Source: Gigaspora margarita
Lineage: Eukaryota; Glomeromycota; Glomeromycetes; Diversisporales; Gigasporaceae
Direction of reading: 5' to 3'
Assembly: GCA_009809945.1 (NCBI GenBank)
Contig: WTPW01000940.1
Location: 130,617-194,616, forward strand
Length of the DNA: 64,000 bases
Below the pieces are notes generated by a model. It was given only the letters and a program-made list of their open reading frames with translations. It ran no database searches and was not told the origin of the DNA. A program made the position numbers and the translations under genes. Positions 44,666 through 55,776 of this stretch are shown here, piece after piece. Numbering within the stretch: position 1 is the stretch's first letter; the number at the start of each line of letters is the position of its first letter.

Positions 44666-44910
44666 AAACTAGGTGACTGGCATGGATAAAAAATTTGGCA
44701 TGCTATGTGGCGTGCCATTTACCAAAATTTATGCCGAGATGTATGCTAATATAATTTTATATAAACATTAACAAAATATATATCATATATGATAATGTTT
44801 ATTATTCATATTACTTTTGACTAGCCAATCAAATTAGTTATAATAAGATTAAATATAATGTTACTAATAATGGCATGTCCAATAGTGGCATGCCGCTTAA
44901 ACAGGGCTTT
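44666..44910. repeat. Possible small palindromic element with GGCATGCC words
   Basis: ttggcatgctatgtggcgtg at the left is answered by ggcatgtccaatagtggcat at the right, in inverse sense, about 200 bp apart. No target duplication found. Confidence 0.35.
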
Positions 44911-46146
44911 TTTTACTATCTCCGCTAATAATAAAAGTTTTTTTTAGCGGTATATTGCAATAATAATTATGATAACAAAATACATCATTTAATGATTAAC
45001 AAAAAGGTCTTGTTTAGGGATTTTTTTCACCACCCGGCATAATATTATGAATTGCTATTTTAATTGAAAACTCATTTATTTAGTTTTTTATTAAAATTGA
45101 TGGATTGGATTTACTGTACTAGTACATTGTAATCGTTCTAATACAGTAAATAAACTAAAATTTCCACCAATTAAAAAAAGATAGCTAAGCCAAACTTGAT
45201 AAACTATTTATTTATATCAGGTGTCTCTATAATAAAAATTATAGGCTCGAAAATTACGTGTATGTCGTCAAATCGCAAAATGTGAAAACGATCATATTAA
45301 ATAATTCTATCAATTAAAAATAAGTAGATGCGCGACATTGTTGCGCTAAACCAGGAACGGATGAATGCAAGCATTATTTAGTAATATTAAATAAATACAA
45401 TTACGTCTAGTATTGGATCCGGATACTTGAATATGCATTGAATACACTGTTATCGACACAACTATATGAAACATACTGATATTACATTATAACGCGCCAG
45501 CATGTTCATTTTTTGGAATTATGATGTTTTCATCCTTTGGAATATATTTTTAGCATCTTTTGAAATTATCTAAGAACTATAATGTAGGTAAATATATCAG
45601 ATATGTTGCAAATCGCATTACAATCATAATACATTAGGAATTTTGTTCCCTTCAGGACTATTATTTATAGGGCAATTTTACTAGTAAAACCCCATATATA
45701 AGAATAATTAATAATAATATTGATAGATGGAATAATGAATGTGAGATAATATAGTATAATTAATTGAAAATAAATTAAATTAAATTAAATACTAGCTTGT
45801 TTGTTAATATGTCCAATCAGTTTCTTTCTATATAGTGATAAATTCGGATTTCAGATTAGATTTCAATTTGATTTTATATTTTATATGTGATCTGGTTTAA
45901 TATTTTAATATTTATTTATAAATTATAAGAGTAAAATGGTACCAATGGCACCCATGTGTTTTATTTTGATAAAATAAATAAATAAATAAACAATAGTAAT
46001 TGTTTAAATGCATGAATTTGTAATTTTATACAACATAAACAATATCATCGTTATTATAAATTTTGCTAAAACAAAATAACTTCATAATAAAAAAAATTTT
46101 ATAATAGATAATAAATATACCTACAACACAAATAAAAGAAACGAAT
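44911..46146. other. AT-rich interval, no gene
   Basis: Contains the word TAGATGCGCGACATTG then aaaccaggaac at about 45324-45360, a diverged copy of 11471-11515. No gene. Confidence 0.4.
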
Positions 46147-46147
46147 A

Positions 46148-46455
46148 CTGTATGTGTCTGAAATTATGCTACTGCCTAAAATAAGCAACCCCTTCATTTA
46201 TTTGAAAAAATTGCCAGCAGTTGCTATATATAAAAGTTTAAATTTTACAAGTAAATCTCAAAAGTACCATTAAGTAAACTTGTTCAAGACATCATAATAC
46301 ACCTATAATAAAAATTCGGTAACGTTTGGACAACTTTTAATTAGTACTTTAATTTTTCTAAAAATTCAACAAACTGAAAATAAGCTACCCCACGTTTTTT
46401 GTGTAATTTTTTGCCCAAAAAAGATAGCTTAATTTCGGACACTTACCTGATACAG
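46148..46455. mobile_element. TA-flanked MITE, CCGTAT family (CTGTAT variant)
   Basis: The left end CTGTATGTGTCTGAAATTAT and the inverse right end (CTGTATCAGG, then GTGTCCGAAATTAAGC) are flanked by TA (46146-46147, 46456-46457). 308 bp. The inside shares TAAGTAAACTTGTTC with the palindrome at 3285-3540. Confidence 0.7.
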
Positions 46456-46783
46456 TAAATTATTAATTCATAATTTGATTACGAATTATGACGATTATTA
46501 CGAAATTAATCATGTAAATAATTGAATATGTACATGACATTTATTCATGCAATAACCCGAAGGTCATAACAGGTCATCAATTAATTGCAATTATATGCAT
46601 GATATCAGTAAAATAACCACCTGGACCATGCCTTTAGATCAAAAAGTTAAAGCAATTTGACTTGCTGGTAAGGTTGATACCATAATCCATTCCAAAACTT
46701 TCGATCACAGCCTGATTATCATTTAGAATTTTTCATGCTTAAATCCTGTTTATTGAATACAAATATTGAAGTATACTGTATTA

Positions 46784-46898
46784 CTGCATAGACCTGAAAT
46801 AACGCACAGGGGTGTTATTTCGAATCTCAGTTCGAATTAACTTAATTCAGGCCAAAAATTGTAATTTCACCCCTGTGCGTTATTTCGGGTCTATACGG
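46784..46898. mobile_element. TA-flanked 115-bp MITE, CCGTAT family
   Basis: The left end CTGCATAGACCTGAAATAAC and the inverse right end (CCGTATAGACCCGAAATAAC) continue together through GCACAGGGGTG. TA flanks at 46782-46783 and 46899-46900. Left/right differences are CG to TG or CA, as expected from deamination. Confidence 0.85.
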
Positions 46899-46900
46899 TA

Positions 46901-47754
46901 TGCTACAAATAGCAATAACAGAATGATGAATTGATCATTCTTGCCAATTTGGTTAAATATTTCAAGGTAGAGCATCTTTATTAGATACAAGTGTAAATGA
47001 GGCACCACTGGTGCCTTACAGCTTTGATAAGGCCAAAAATTCATATTTTGAAAATAATTTTCAAAAAAAATTATTGTAATATTCATGCACAATTTCAAAA
47101 TGTTATACTATTTATTAATCTATCGAATTAAATATATTATATTTACCAAATTAAAAGAGTAACTTATACTTTGTTATATATAATAAAGATTAAAGTTACT
47201 CTTTTAATAATAAAAAAATATAACCTTTGTAAAAATAATATAATTTTGTCTATTTAATAGTTTTGCTAAAAGAATAATTTATTTTTAAAATAAATAAGTT
47301 GCAGTGTTCAACTAAAATCTCTTTTATATAAAATTTGCTTACTTATTATATGAAAGTTTTTTATTATTAAATTTAAATAGAACTTTAAAATCTAAAATTT
47401 TTTATATTGAAAGGTATTATATCGATATAACATAAAAACTTTACTAAAATGCACTTAAATGATATTTTTATAGGTGAAAACTATCTATAGTGATCTTTAA
47501 CCTATAATGGTTTTTACCTATGTGCTATAGTATATAAAACACTACATATTTATCTATGAATCTTACTAGCTATGTGACAATCACCACTGTCATGTGACCA
47601 TGTAATGACCAATTAACAGTTAATAATATATTGATCAATGACATCGTAATTACAGCACTAAAAAAATTTATTAATAACTATTTAATAATATAATTGCTAC
47701 TGTACACAATCATTTACTTAATACTTTAAGCAAAATAGAGTAAAACATTAACCC
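46901..47754. other. AT-rich interval, no gene
   Basis: No coding region. The 72-codon minus-strand ORF (46880-47098) begins inside the 115-bp MITE's neighbourhood and has no recognisable motif. Confidence 0.4.
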
Positions 47755-47965
47755 ATATGCACTGGAATATTGTGACATCACACTTCTATACACAGCACAG
47801 TTTGTGTTGCTTCATTGACACTTAGTAACACCTATAGAGTTCCCTGTAATTACTCACTACAGCTGTCGCCTCTGCTTTACTCCTTTTTCCTAAATCTTTA
47901 GTCTAATACTAATCTCAGTTCTAACATAACCCTAACCCTATCCCAACTACAATGTTACAAAGTAA
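47755..47965 (-). repeat. Interspersed repeat R (minus copy)
   Basis: Inverse homologue of 5410-5650. On the minus strand it reads ggagtaaagcagaggcgaca, ggtgttactaagtgtcaatg, aagcaacacaaac. Followed on the plus strand by cataaccctaaccctatccc, a telomere-like word. Confidence 0.55.
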
Positions 47966-48149
47966 AAAATTAACACAAAAATATACAGTAACAACTGTAT
48001 GGTAAATTATACCAAACTTCAAAACCAGCAATGGAAGTATTCAATTAACGGTACCAAAAAGCAAAACAGGATGGTGGTGAATGATTAACCACCTGAAAAG
48101 AAGAATTATTACTGTATAAATACAAAAAATAAAATTGAAAATGAAAAAA

Positions 48150-48590
48150 AAGAAATACTTATCAAAATGCATGACCAAAAATTGACTACATTAAAGTACA
48201 GGCAGCAAAAAAAAAGCACTAACTAAAAGAAGTAACAAATTCAGCAATGCCAATAGCAAAAGAAAAGACTATCACAGAAAGGCACTAAACTGATGACACT
48301 TACAGCAAAAAAAAACTGCATCAAAAGTAACACTGAATTGGACAATATCAAAGCTAAAAGAAAACACCAAGCTGGATAAAACAAAAAAAGAAGCTGCATT
48401 ATAAGTAAAAAATACTAAATTGGATGACAACAGAAACAAAGAGAAAACTACCAAACTGGATGAACCAATAATAAAAGAAGAAACCACCTTGCAAAGAATA
48501 CCCAATAGAAGATGACAGGAATAAAAAGAAAAACACCCAACTAGACAGCACCAATGACAAAAAGCACACACATTAAAATAGACAAACAAT
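48150..48590 (+). repeat. Degenerate minisatellite, about 45-bp unit
   Basis: Loose copies of aaactggatgacaac and aaaagaagaaacca-like words, about nine units. The Cys/Phe-rich minus ORF across it (48589-48272) is a by-product of the repeat. Confidence 0.55.
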
Positions 48591-48835
48591 ATAAAAACAA
48601 ATAAATAAACATATATTAGTACTTATAAATAAAAAAAAGCAAACAAGAGATGAAAAAAAATGAATACAAATCTTTTATATTGCATTATATTACTATAGTG
48701 ATCATTACCACTAGTTATTTTAATAATTATTCTTTATCTATATATAAATATATTATCTATAATTTTTTAACTAATATATAATTATTTATTTTTATAATAG
48801 GTATATTATAAACTACTATATTTAGCAATATGTTT

Positions 48836-49293
48836 TTTTTTATTTTTATAATAAAAAGGCATGCCTCTGGTCTTTATTGAGTATATTGATCATTACAACA
48901 TTATTGCATCCAATTTATCTACTTAGTATTGAAACTATTAACAACTGTATCCATGATCTAAACCTACCAGAGCCTCCTATATTCCTATTTTTATAGCTAA
49001 CCTGGTTTTGTACGTCCCTCTCCAACCAACAATTAGTATTAACATGTTCATCACTTTCTCATATCTCCTAGTATCATCACTTTCAATTTGGTATATATTA
49101 CCAGATAGGTGCTTTATGCTTTCAAATTGGTGTATCCAGAACATTCCTTACTAGCATACTTCTTAGAAATTTGAATCTCAAGCATGCAGCTGCCTCTACC
49201 ACATTGGATAAGTATCTCAAGCCTGCATGCTGTCAAAACTAGCTTATTTTTCTGCAACTTGGTGATTCAGGATTTAATGTTCTGAATTCAGAA
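48836..49293 (-). mobile_element. tRNA-derived SINE (copy S3), 5'-truncated
   Basis: Homologous to the 3' part (about 318-757) of S1, with shared words atgcctctggtctttattga, caattggtattcacatg-like and atctcaagcc. Poly-T at its left is the poly-A tail. A 17-bp direct repeat with one mismatch, TATTTAGCAATATGTTT, flanks it (48819-48835, 49294-49310). 5' truncation with a long target duplication is what LINE machinery leaves. Confidence 0.85.
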
Positions 49294-49310
49294 TATTTAA
49301 CAATATGTTT

Positions 49311-50300
49311 AGACCTAAATTACTATATTATAGTATAATAATTAATAATAAAATTAGAACATTTGACTTAGGTATTACTAGGACCCCTGAATATATGCAT
49401 AAAACATTTGTAGTACACTTAGGCTAAATTTTTTAAAATGTTTATCATACAGTTACACAAATTTTATTTTTTTAATAACAACTTAACTCAACCTTTGATG
49501 TACACTTAATTAATAATTTCAAAAAAGATATGTCATACAGTTACTTATTGTGCAAGAATAGTTAGTCGTACATAATATATAAATATAATATATATAACAT
49601 ACAAAATTTAATAAAAACTAGTAAAATCAATAATAGTGACAATATTTATTTATTGTGCATAATTTATTATCAACTTTATATACCTGTCTCTAAATTGATT
49701 CTAGAACAATATCAATATTGTTTGTTTAAGTATTACAATGATTGGTATGTACTGTATGGAGAATATATATGATTTAACTCAATAGTTACTAGGAGATAAG
49801 TTTCTATTTTACTTGTATAAAGGTCTCTTTAGCACTATAATATAATATTGTTGCTTCGCAAAAAGATAGAACTTTTGTGGATTACAATATTGTATAAAAT
49901 TGAATATTACCAATTTCAGTTAATAGAAATTTTAAAACATAAATATAATTTATTAACATTTACTTTTTTTAAAGTAATTTAATTTTAAACATTTATTATA
50001 TCTTCATTGTACATTAATTTATTTTTAATTAAAACTATGTTGTACACTTAATTATAAATTTAAAATTATTATTTAAAGGTATATCATACACTTAAACTGT
50101 TGCTTTAATGTTTGTGTACACTTTATAATAAAATTTAAGTGTACACTTATATAAAGTTTAAAGACAAAGGTTATATATATATATAACATTAGTATTTAGG
50201 GGTTCTGTATTACTGTACTATATGTGTAAAATTGTAATATATACAGTAATTCAAAAAACTAATAATAACAAATATATGTAAGCATATTGTTATTTTATCT
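49311..50300. other. AT-rich interval, no gene
   Basis: Words gtacacttaatt and gtgtacactt recur several times between 49410 and 50160. No gene. Confidence 0.4.
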
Positions 50301-50540
50301 ATAATCAACTTACTCTAAGTGCATGTCTTCTAAATGCAAGTTCTCTTTAAGTACATATAATAGATTAACTTATAAAATAAGTGCAAGTTCTTTATTTTGT
50401 AAGTGCAAGTTTTTTTTAGCCAGCATATATAAAATTAATTTCTCTAATTGCAAGAAATTTTGTTAACCAATTAAATTGATTTATTTATTTAAAGTTTTAT
50501 CTAAGTGCAAGATCTTTTTTGATTTATAATATAGAGAATT

Positions 50541-51647
50541 ATAGGCCATCTCGTCACTTCTGACATATCATATATTAATATAGCAAGTAAAAATATTTAT
50601 AAATAATATTTTATTTAATTATTGTTATTTTAAATATATCTTTTGGAAAAGTATATATTATAATATCAAGCTACAAATATAAATTTATTGTATAAAAATT
50701 AAATATTTTTTATTATTAATTTATATATTAAAAAATAATAGATAGTTTATATATTTATAAATTGTTGTATTTTTTTTTTATTATACAAACTATATTTTTT
50801 TATAAAAAAAAAAATTCTAGTGATATTTTGTATATATAATAAAAAGTTTTATTATTAATTTATATATTAAAAAATAATAGATAGTTTATATATTTATAAA
50901 TTGTTGTATTTTTTTTTTATTATACAAACTATATTTTTTTATAAAAAAAAAAATTCTAGTGATATTATGTATATATAATAAAAAGTTTTATAAAAGTTAA
51001 AATATTTGTTATTAATATAGTTTATAGGTTAAAAACTAGTAAATAAAATAAATATACTAATTTTTAGTATAATATATACTTATATAACAAGTTAATAAAA
51101 TTTATGATCAATAAATTTTTAGTTAATATCAGTTTAAAATTAGAGTCTAAAGGATTATTTTATATATATATGTGCATATAAAATTTTTAAAATTTAAAAA
51201 TATATTGATTTTTTAACTTTTTTAACCTAAAATAGGCATTATTTTTACTATATAAAATAGTAGTAAATTAGTTTAAATTAGTATATATAACTTTTTTTTC
51301 TATATAATAACCTTATTTGAAATTTTGCAGGTTTATTCTTGATAGTTACACCAAGGCACTTGCGAATTATCACAAAAATATACTTGATTTTGATTGGGTA
51401 AATTTTAAAAATACTAGAAATTTTAATTATTTAAATTTTTTTATTTTAAAAATTAAACAATTTTAAAAATTTTTTAAAAAATATTAAATTAATAATTAAT
51501 AGAATTTTTTTTTATAAATAAATTATATATATATTTAATATTATATATAATTTTTTTTTAAATTTTAATTCATAAAAATCAAAACTTTATTATATAGTAA
51601 CTTTGAACTATTAATTTTTTCATCCAGAAGTGACGAGATTACCCATA
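50541..51647. mobile_element. Nested TIR element with ATCTCGTCACTTCTG ends
   Basis: Left ATAGGCCATCTCGTCACTTC; right end inverted ATGGGTAATCTCGTCACTTC. 1.1 kb of extremely AT-rich interior without an ORF. Contains the 139-bp tandem duplication (50708-50990). The target is probably TA or TTA. Confidence 0.7.
50708..50990. repeat. Nearly identical 139-bp tandem duplication
   Basis: The segment attattaatttatatattaa to attctagtgatatt is present twice in tandem with very few differences, so the duplication is recent. Confidence 0.9.
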
Positions 51648-51773
51648 ATTATATATAATTAATTTTCTTTAATTGCAAGTTTTCTCTAAATGCAAGATAT
51701 TTTGCTAGCTCATTGACTTGTACTTAGAGAGAGTTGACTATATATTCTAAAACAAATTAATAAATATAATTTT

Positions 51774-52776
51774 TTTAAAATTTCTCAGCTATATTGCTAA
51801 GGCATTATTGGTGCTCTTTTATTAAGATCTTAAACTATTCTCATACTAATGGGTACATGATTTTGTTAAGTCTGTAATTGATGTTCATGTTTCTGGCCCT
51901 GCAGTATAGGACCCTAAAATTATCAAGTCTGCAGTTCCTTAACTCACATGATCTGCTAGCTAGATCATCCTAATTCTAGGGATACTTCAGTCCTGAAAAA
52001 GCTGGTCCAGGACTGGTTCAGGACCGGTCCCGAATTGGGAACGATAAGGACTATGGGACCATTAAAGGACCAGTCCTGGGACTGGTCCTTGTAAACATAA
52101 CTGTGATGTTTGTATCACCTAATCAAATTTCTTGATCAGGTGTAATATAGATCATATAATGTTTGTTTACATCTGACAGTAAATAATTACGTCATTTTTG
52201 GCCAATAAAATCTTATGCATTAAGATTGACGTAATTATTAAAGAACTATTATGGGACTGAAGGACCGGACCAGACTGGGACCATAAACACTATGATAATG
52301 GTCCTCTTAGGGACTGGACTGGACTGGACTGGACTGATGCAACCCTACCTAATTCTATTCCTAAATTACTTAAAACTGAGTTATATCAGTTGATCTATTT
52401 ACAACTAGAGGATTTAACTAAAACTGACCAAGTGTTCTTCACAACTGAAATATAATCAGAAGACCTATTTACAATTGGAGGGTTTAACTAGAACTGTTCT
52501 AATTTTTTCAACTGGAATTTTACCAGAAGTTTCCAATTTGTATTCAACCAGATTTCTACCAAAGGTATTTGTATCTTCTTTAAAAACCCTCTGTACACAT
52601 TTTCTTAATGTGGCTGTGTGGCCAATCATGGTTCTAGCATCCTAGTTCTGCACATCAGTCTCATGACCTCATATAGTTATTAATTGTGTTCTCCAGTAGG
52701 ACATGAACTGTCAACCTTATAACTGGAATGGTTAATGACCTGGCAGTGCAACCATTATGCTATCAATCCACAGATC
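51774..52776 (-). mobile_element. tRNA-derived SINE (copy S6) holding a hAT-like MITE
   Basis: An exact 16-bp direct repeat, TAATAAATATAATTTT, flanks it (51758-51773, 52777-52792). On the minus strand the head has a box-A-like TAGCATAATGG and a box-B-like AGTTCATGTCC near 52690-52770. The 3' tail is at the left. The body has an 83-bp tandem repeat (about 52375-52545; acaactagaggatttaacta and acaattggagggtttaacta). Without the MITE it is about 630 bp. The head is similar to S5. Confidence 0.8.
51977..52347. mobile_element. hAT-like palindromic MITE with GGACCGGTCC-rich arms
   Basis: Starts TAGGGATACTTCAG and ends with the inverse of TAGGGTTGCATCAG. An exact 8-bp duplication CCTAATTC lies on both sides (51969-51976, 52348-52355), the hAT signature. 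Arms are multiplied words GGACCGG, CCAGTCCTGG and GGACTGGACT. 371 bp, no ORF. Confidence 0.88.
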
Positions 52777-52792
52777 TAATAAATATAATTTT

Positions 52793-53210
52793 AATACTCT
52801 TTCTAATTTTCTTTTATATATTATATATCTATATATAATGAATATGCACAAGAACATTTTAGATAGTAATTAGTTATGTTTGGTAGTTCTTTAATATTTA
52901 GCAATACAAAACAATTCAATATATAGCTATTAGAGCTAAGCTAGTTGTCTGGAGTGAAGCATAGGACTCATACTTCTATGCCCTTTGATGACCAAAACTA
53001 TGTTTTTGATCTGTTTATATCATAATTGTCAAAAACGTAGTTGTGGCATTTTCTGTCTGTAATGCCGCATACCTATATTTGCACAGTTGTGCAATACCAA
53101 CAGAGGTTTTATGCGTTTTTATATAGTAATAATAACTATTTTTTAAAATAATTTAAATTTTTTCGCACCCCTAAATCTTTTTATTTGTTTTTTTTGTTTT
53201 TTATTTTAAT
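52793..53210. other. Interval before the second satellite, no gene
   Basis: No coding region. On the plus strand a pyrimidine-rich stretch ends in ttattttttag at 53226, the same acceptor style as the satellite units. Confidence 0.35.
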
Positions 53211-53214
53211 CATA

Positions 53215-54545
53215 TTTATTTTTTAGAACCGTCGCTTGCTTAGAACCTTGACTTCGTATAAAGGTATGGCCATTCTTCGATCTTTTTATTTTTATTTTTT
53301 TATTATAGTACTAATGTTCTTGTGTTCTTCTTTTTAGAATGAATATAGTACAAATAGAATGTGCTAGAACAAACGTAGCATAGTAGATGGGTTTTTTTTA
53401 TTATATATATTATTTTATTACAGTACTAACGTTCTTACGTTCTTTTCTTTAGAACAGACGTAGCATGCTAGTTAGCTAGAATGGACGTAGCACAGTCAAG
53501 GTAAATTTTTTTTTTAATTAATTAATTTATTACAGTACTAACGTTATTACGTTCTTTTCTTTAGAATGATCGTAGTTCTGTACAATTGGAACGCACTAGA
53601 ACGTAGCACGGTAGATAGTTTATTTTTGTTTTTTAAATTAGTTTGTTACAGTACTAACGTTCTTATATTCTTTTCTTTAGAACAAATATAGTATGATTGG
53701 AACAGAACTAACTAGAATGGACAGACATAACACAGTAGATAGTTTTTTTTTTATTAGTTTATTACAGTACTAACGTTCTTAAGTTCTTTTCTTTAGAACA
53801 AACATAGCACGGTAGTTAGCTAGAATGAACATAGCATGGTCACGGTAAATTTTTTTTTAATTAATTATTTTATTATCGTACTAATGTTATTACTTTCTTT
53901 TCTTTAGAACGAACGTAGTACTATACAATTGGAACGCGCTAGAATGGACGTACCATGGTAGATGTTTTTTTTTAAATTAGTTTGTTACAGTACTAACGTT
54001 CTTACATTCTTTTCTTTAGAACGAATATAGTATGATTGGAACGGAACTAACTAGGATGGACAGACATAGCACGGTAGATAGTTTGTTTTTTTTATTAGTT
54101 TATTACAGTACTAACGTTCTTACGTTCTTTTCTTTAGAATGGATGTAGCATGATAGTTAGCTAGAACAGACATAGCACGGTTACAGTAAATTTTTTTTTA
54201 ATTAATTAATTTATTACTGTACTAACATTATTACGTTCTTTTTTTAGAACGAACATAGTACTGTACAATTGGAATGCGCTAGAATGGATGTAGCATGGTA
54301 ATTAGTTTTTTTTTATATTATTATAGTAGTTTATTACACTACTAACGTTCTTACGTTCTTTAGAATGAACGTAGTACAATTGGGAAAGTAGCTAGAACAG
54401 ACGTAGCATGGTAATTAGTTTTTTTTTATATTATTATTAGTTTATTACAGTGCTACCGTTTTTATGTTCTTTTCTTTAGAACAAACATAGTACGATTGGA
54501 ACAGAATGTACTACGATAATTAGTTTCATCATTTTTCAGTAGGTA
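53215..54545 (+). repeat. Satellite of about 113-bp units, 11 units, with three-unit higher-order period
   Basis: Each unit reads ttacagTACTAACgttctta, then cgttcttttctttAG, then 40-55 bases rich in AACG, GTAGCACG and CTAGAACGG, then GTAGAT or GTAAAT followed by a T run. Ten of eleven units keep TACTAAY and all keep a TTTAG or TTTTAG. Three unit types alternate: GTTAGCTAG with GTAAAT; CAATTGGAACGC with GTAGAT; GATTGGAACGG with AACTAACTAG. Equivalent positions lie about 342 bp apart (for example 53529, 53873, 54214). All frames of the between-intron parts contain stops, so no protein is proposed. Confidence 0.9.
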
Positions 54546-54710
54546 ATTTTATCATTTTTCAGTAGGTAGGTTGTTTGTCTCTTCGTTAAGGTAGTTCTTT
54601 GATTCTTCGTTGTTTCGGTGGGTTCTGTAAGTCCTTCTGTATAGTTCTTAATTGTTTTTTGGTGGGATTCCTGTTGTTTTTTAGTTAGTATATCACCATT
54701 TTTATCCCAT
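54546..54710. other. Short transition stretch
   Basis: Contains a 24-bp tandem word on tttcatcatttttcagtagg (about 54525-54568), then T-rich sequence. No gene. Confidence 0.4.
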
Positions 54711-55010
54711 TTTCATTCCCTTTTTCCTCCCATTTTCATCCCATTTTTTATCTCGTATTCTTCCCGTTTTCGATCCGTTTTCTTCATAATTTTACTTGAC
54801 TAAAAAAGACAATAAAAAATTAAATTTTAAAAAAAATTAAATTAAAAACACCGTTTTGTCCCATTTTTATTTCCTTTTTCTCCTGTTTTCGTCCTGTTTT
54901 TTATCTCGTATTCTTCCCGTTTTCCATCCGTTTTCTTCTTAATTTACTCGACTAAAAAAGAGAATAAATTAAATTTAAAAAAAAAAAAAAATTTAATAAA
55001 TAAAAATAAA
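54711..55010. repeat. Tandem duplication, about 155-bp unit
   Basis: Words ttttatctcgtattcttccc and gttttcttcttaatttactc occur twice (about 54747 and 54900), with shared tails actaaaaaagagaataaa. Confidence 0.75.
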
Positions 55011-55079
55011 AAAAATTAAATTAAATAAATTAAAGCTCAGACCAGTTTTATTTTTATACATTAAACCCGGTTTTACCCT

Positions 55080-55087
55080 TCTTTTTT

Positions 55088-55119
<32 letters not shown>

Positions 55120-55122
55120 TTT
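55080..55122. repeat. Poly-T tract
   Basis: About 40 T with one or two C. Confidence 0.9.
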
Positions 55123-55309
55123 ATATAACTCACTTTTTTTTATTAAGTATGTATAATCGCCCAATCAAATTCGATCTTGTGTGTCACATGCTCATGTCAA
55201 GCCCGTAATGCACATGCATCGAATTCGCTTGGTCGATCACAGAGTCATGGGTTGCTATAAAATAACGCTCTAATAATAAAAAATAAATTTCGAATATATA
55301 TGATGACCA

Positions 55310-55470
55310 TTCAAGATCGATCACGTGCTTCTCTTAACTCCCTCTATTATTAGTTCGTCACATGACTCCCATGCTTATTTTTGATTGGTCGATCACGTGC
55401 TTCTCTAACTCCCTCTATTATTCGTTCGTCACGTGACTCCCATGCTTGTTTTTGATTGGTCGATCACGGG
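55310..55470 (+). repeat. Direct repeat of about 72 bp with GATCACGTG sites
   Basis: Two near-identical units (cgatcacgtgcttctct, aactccctctattatt, gttcgtcacatgactcccat, tttttgattggt) plus the start of a third. CACGTG is an E-box-like palindrome. A TATAAATAA word follows at about 55491, but no gene starts nearby. Confidence 0.8.
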
Positions 55471-55776
55471 TCGCCATGCCGTCATGTCTCTATAAATAAA
55501 TTAATTCTCTAATATTAATTAATAATAATAAAAAAATATAATAAAATTTTTTAAAAAAATAATTTAATAACAGATAATATTAAAAAAAATAAAATTTTAA
55601 AACAATAAATATTGAAATAAAATAAAAATAAAAAATATTGATAACTTAATTAAAAATTTATTTTATTTTATTTTATAATATTAACTTATTTTAAAAAAAT
55701 GTTATAAATTTATAATTTTAAATAAGGTATTTATTGCTTTTATTTCTAATAAACTTATTATATTAATCCTATATAT

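Larger units (their letters stand above)
50303..51739. mobile_element. pogo-like MITE with AAGTGCAAGTT words, split by a nested element
   Basis: Ends TAATCAACTTACTCTAAGTG and the inverse TAGTCAACTCTCTCTAAGTA, next to TA. Just inside both ends, words like ctaaatgcaagttctct repeat in both orientations. The style (CTCTCTAA termini, TA target) is that of the MITE at 840-1591. A second TIR element (50541-51647) fills the middle, leaving about 330 bp of this one. Confidence 0.65.

Noticed and set aside
48272-48589. 105-codon Cys/Phe-rich minus-strand ORF resembling a membrane protein
   Set aside because: It is the reverse reading of a degenerate 45-bp minisatellite; the composition explains it.
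53215-54545. Protein encoded by joining the exon-like parts of the second satellite
   Set aside because: Every exon-like part tested has stops (for example in GCTAGTTAGCTAG) in all frames, so a coding reading fails.
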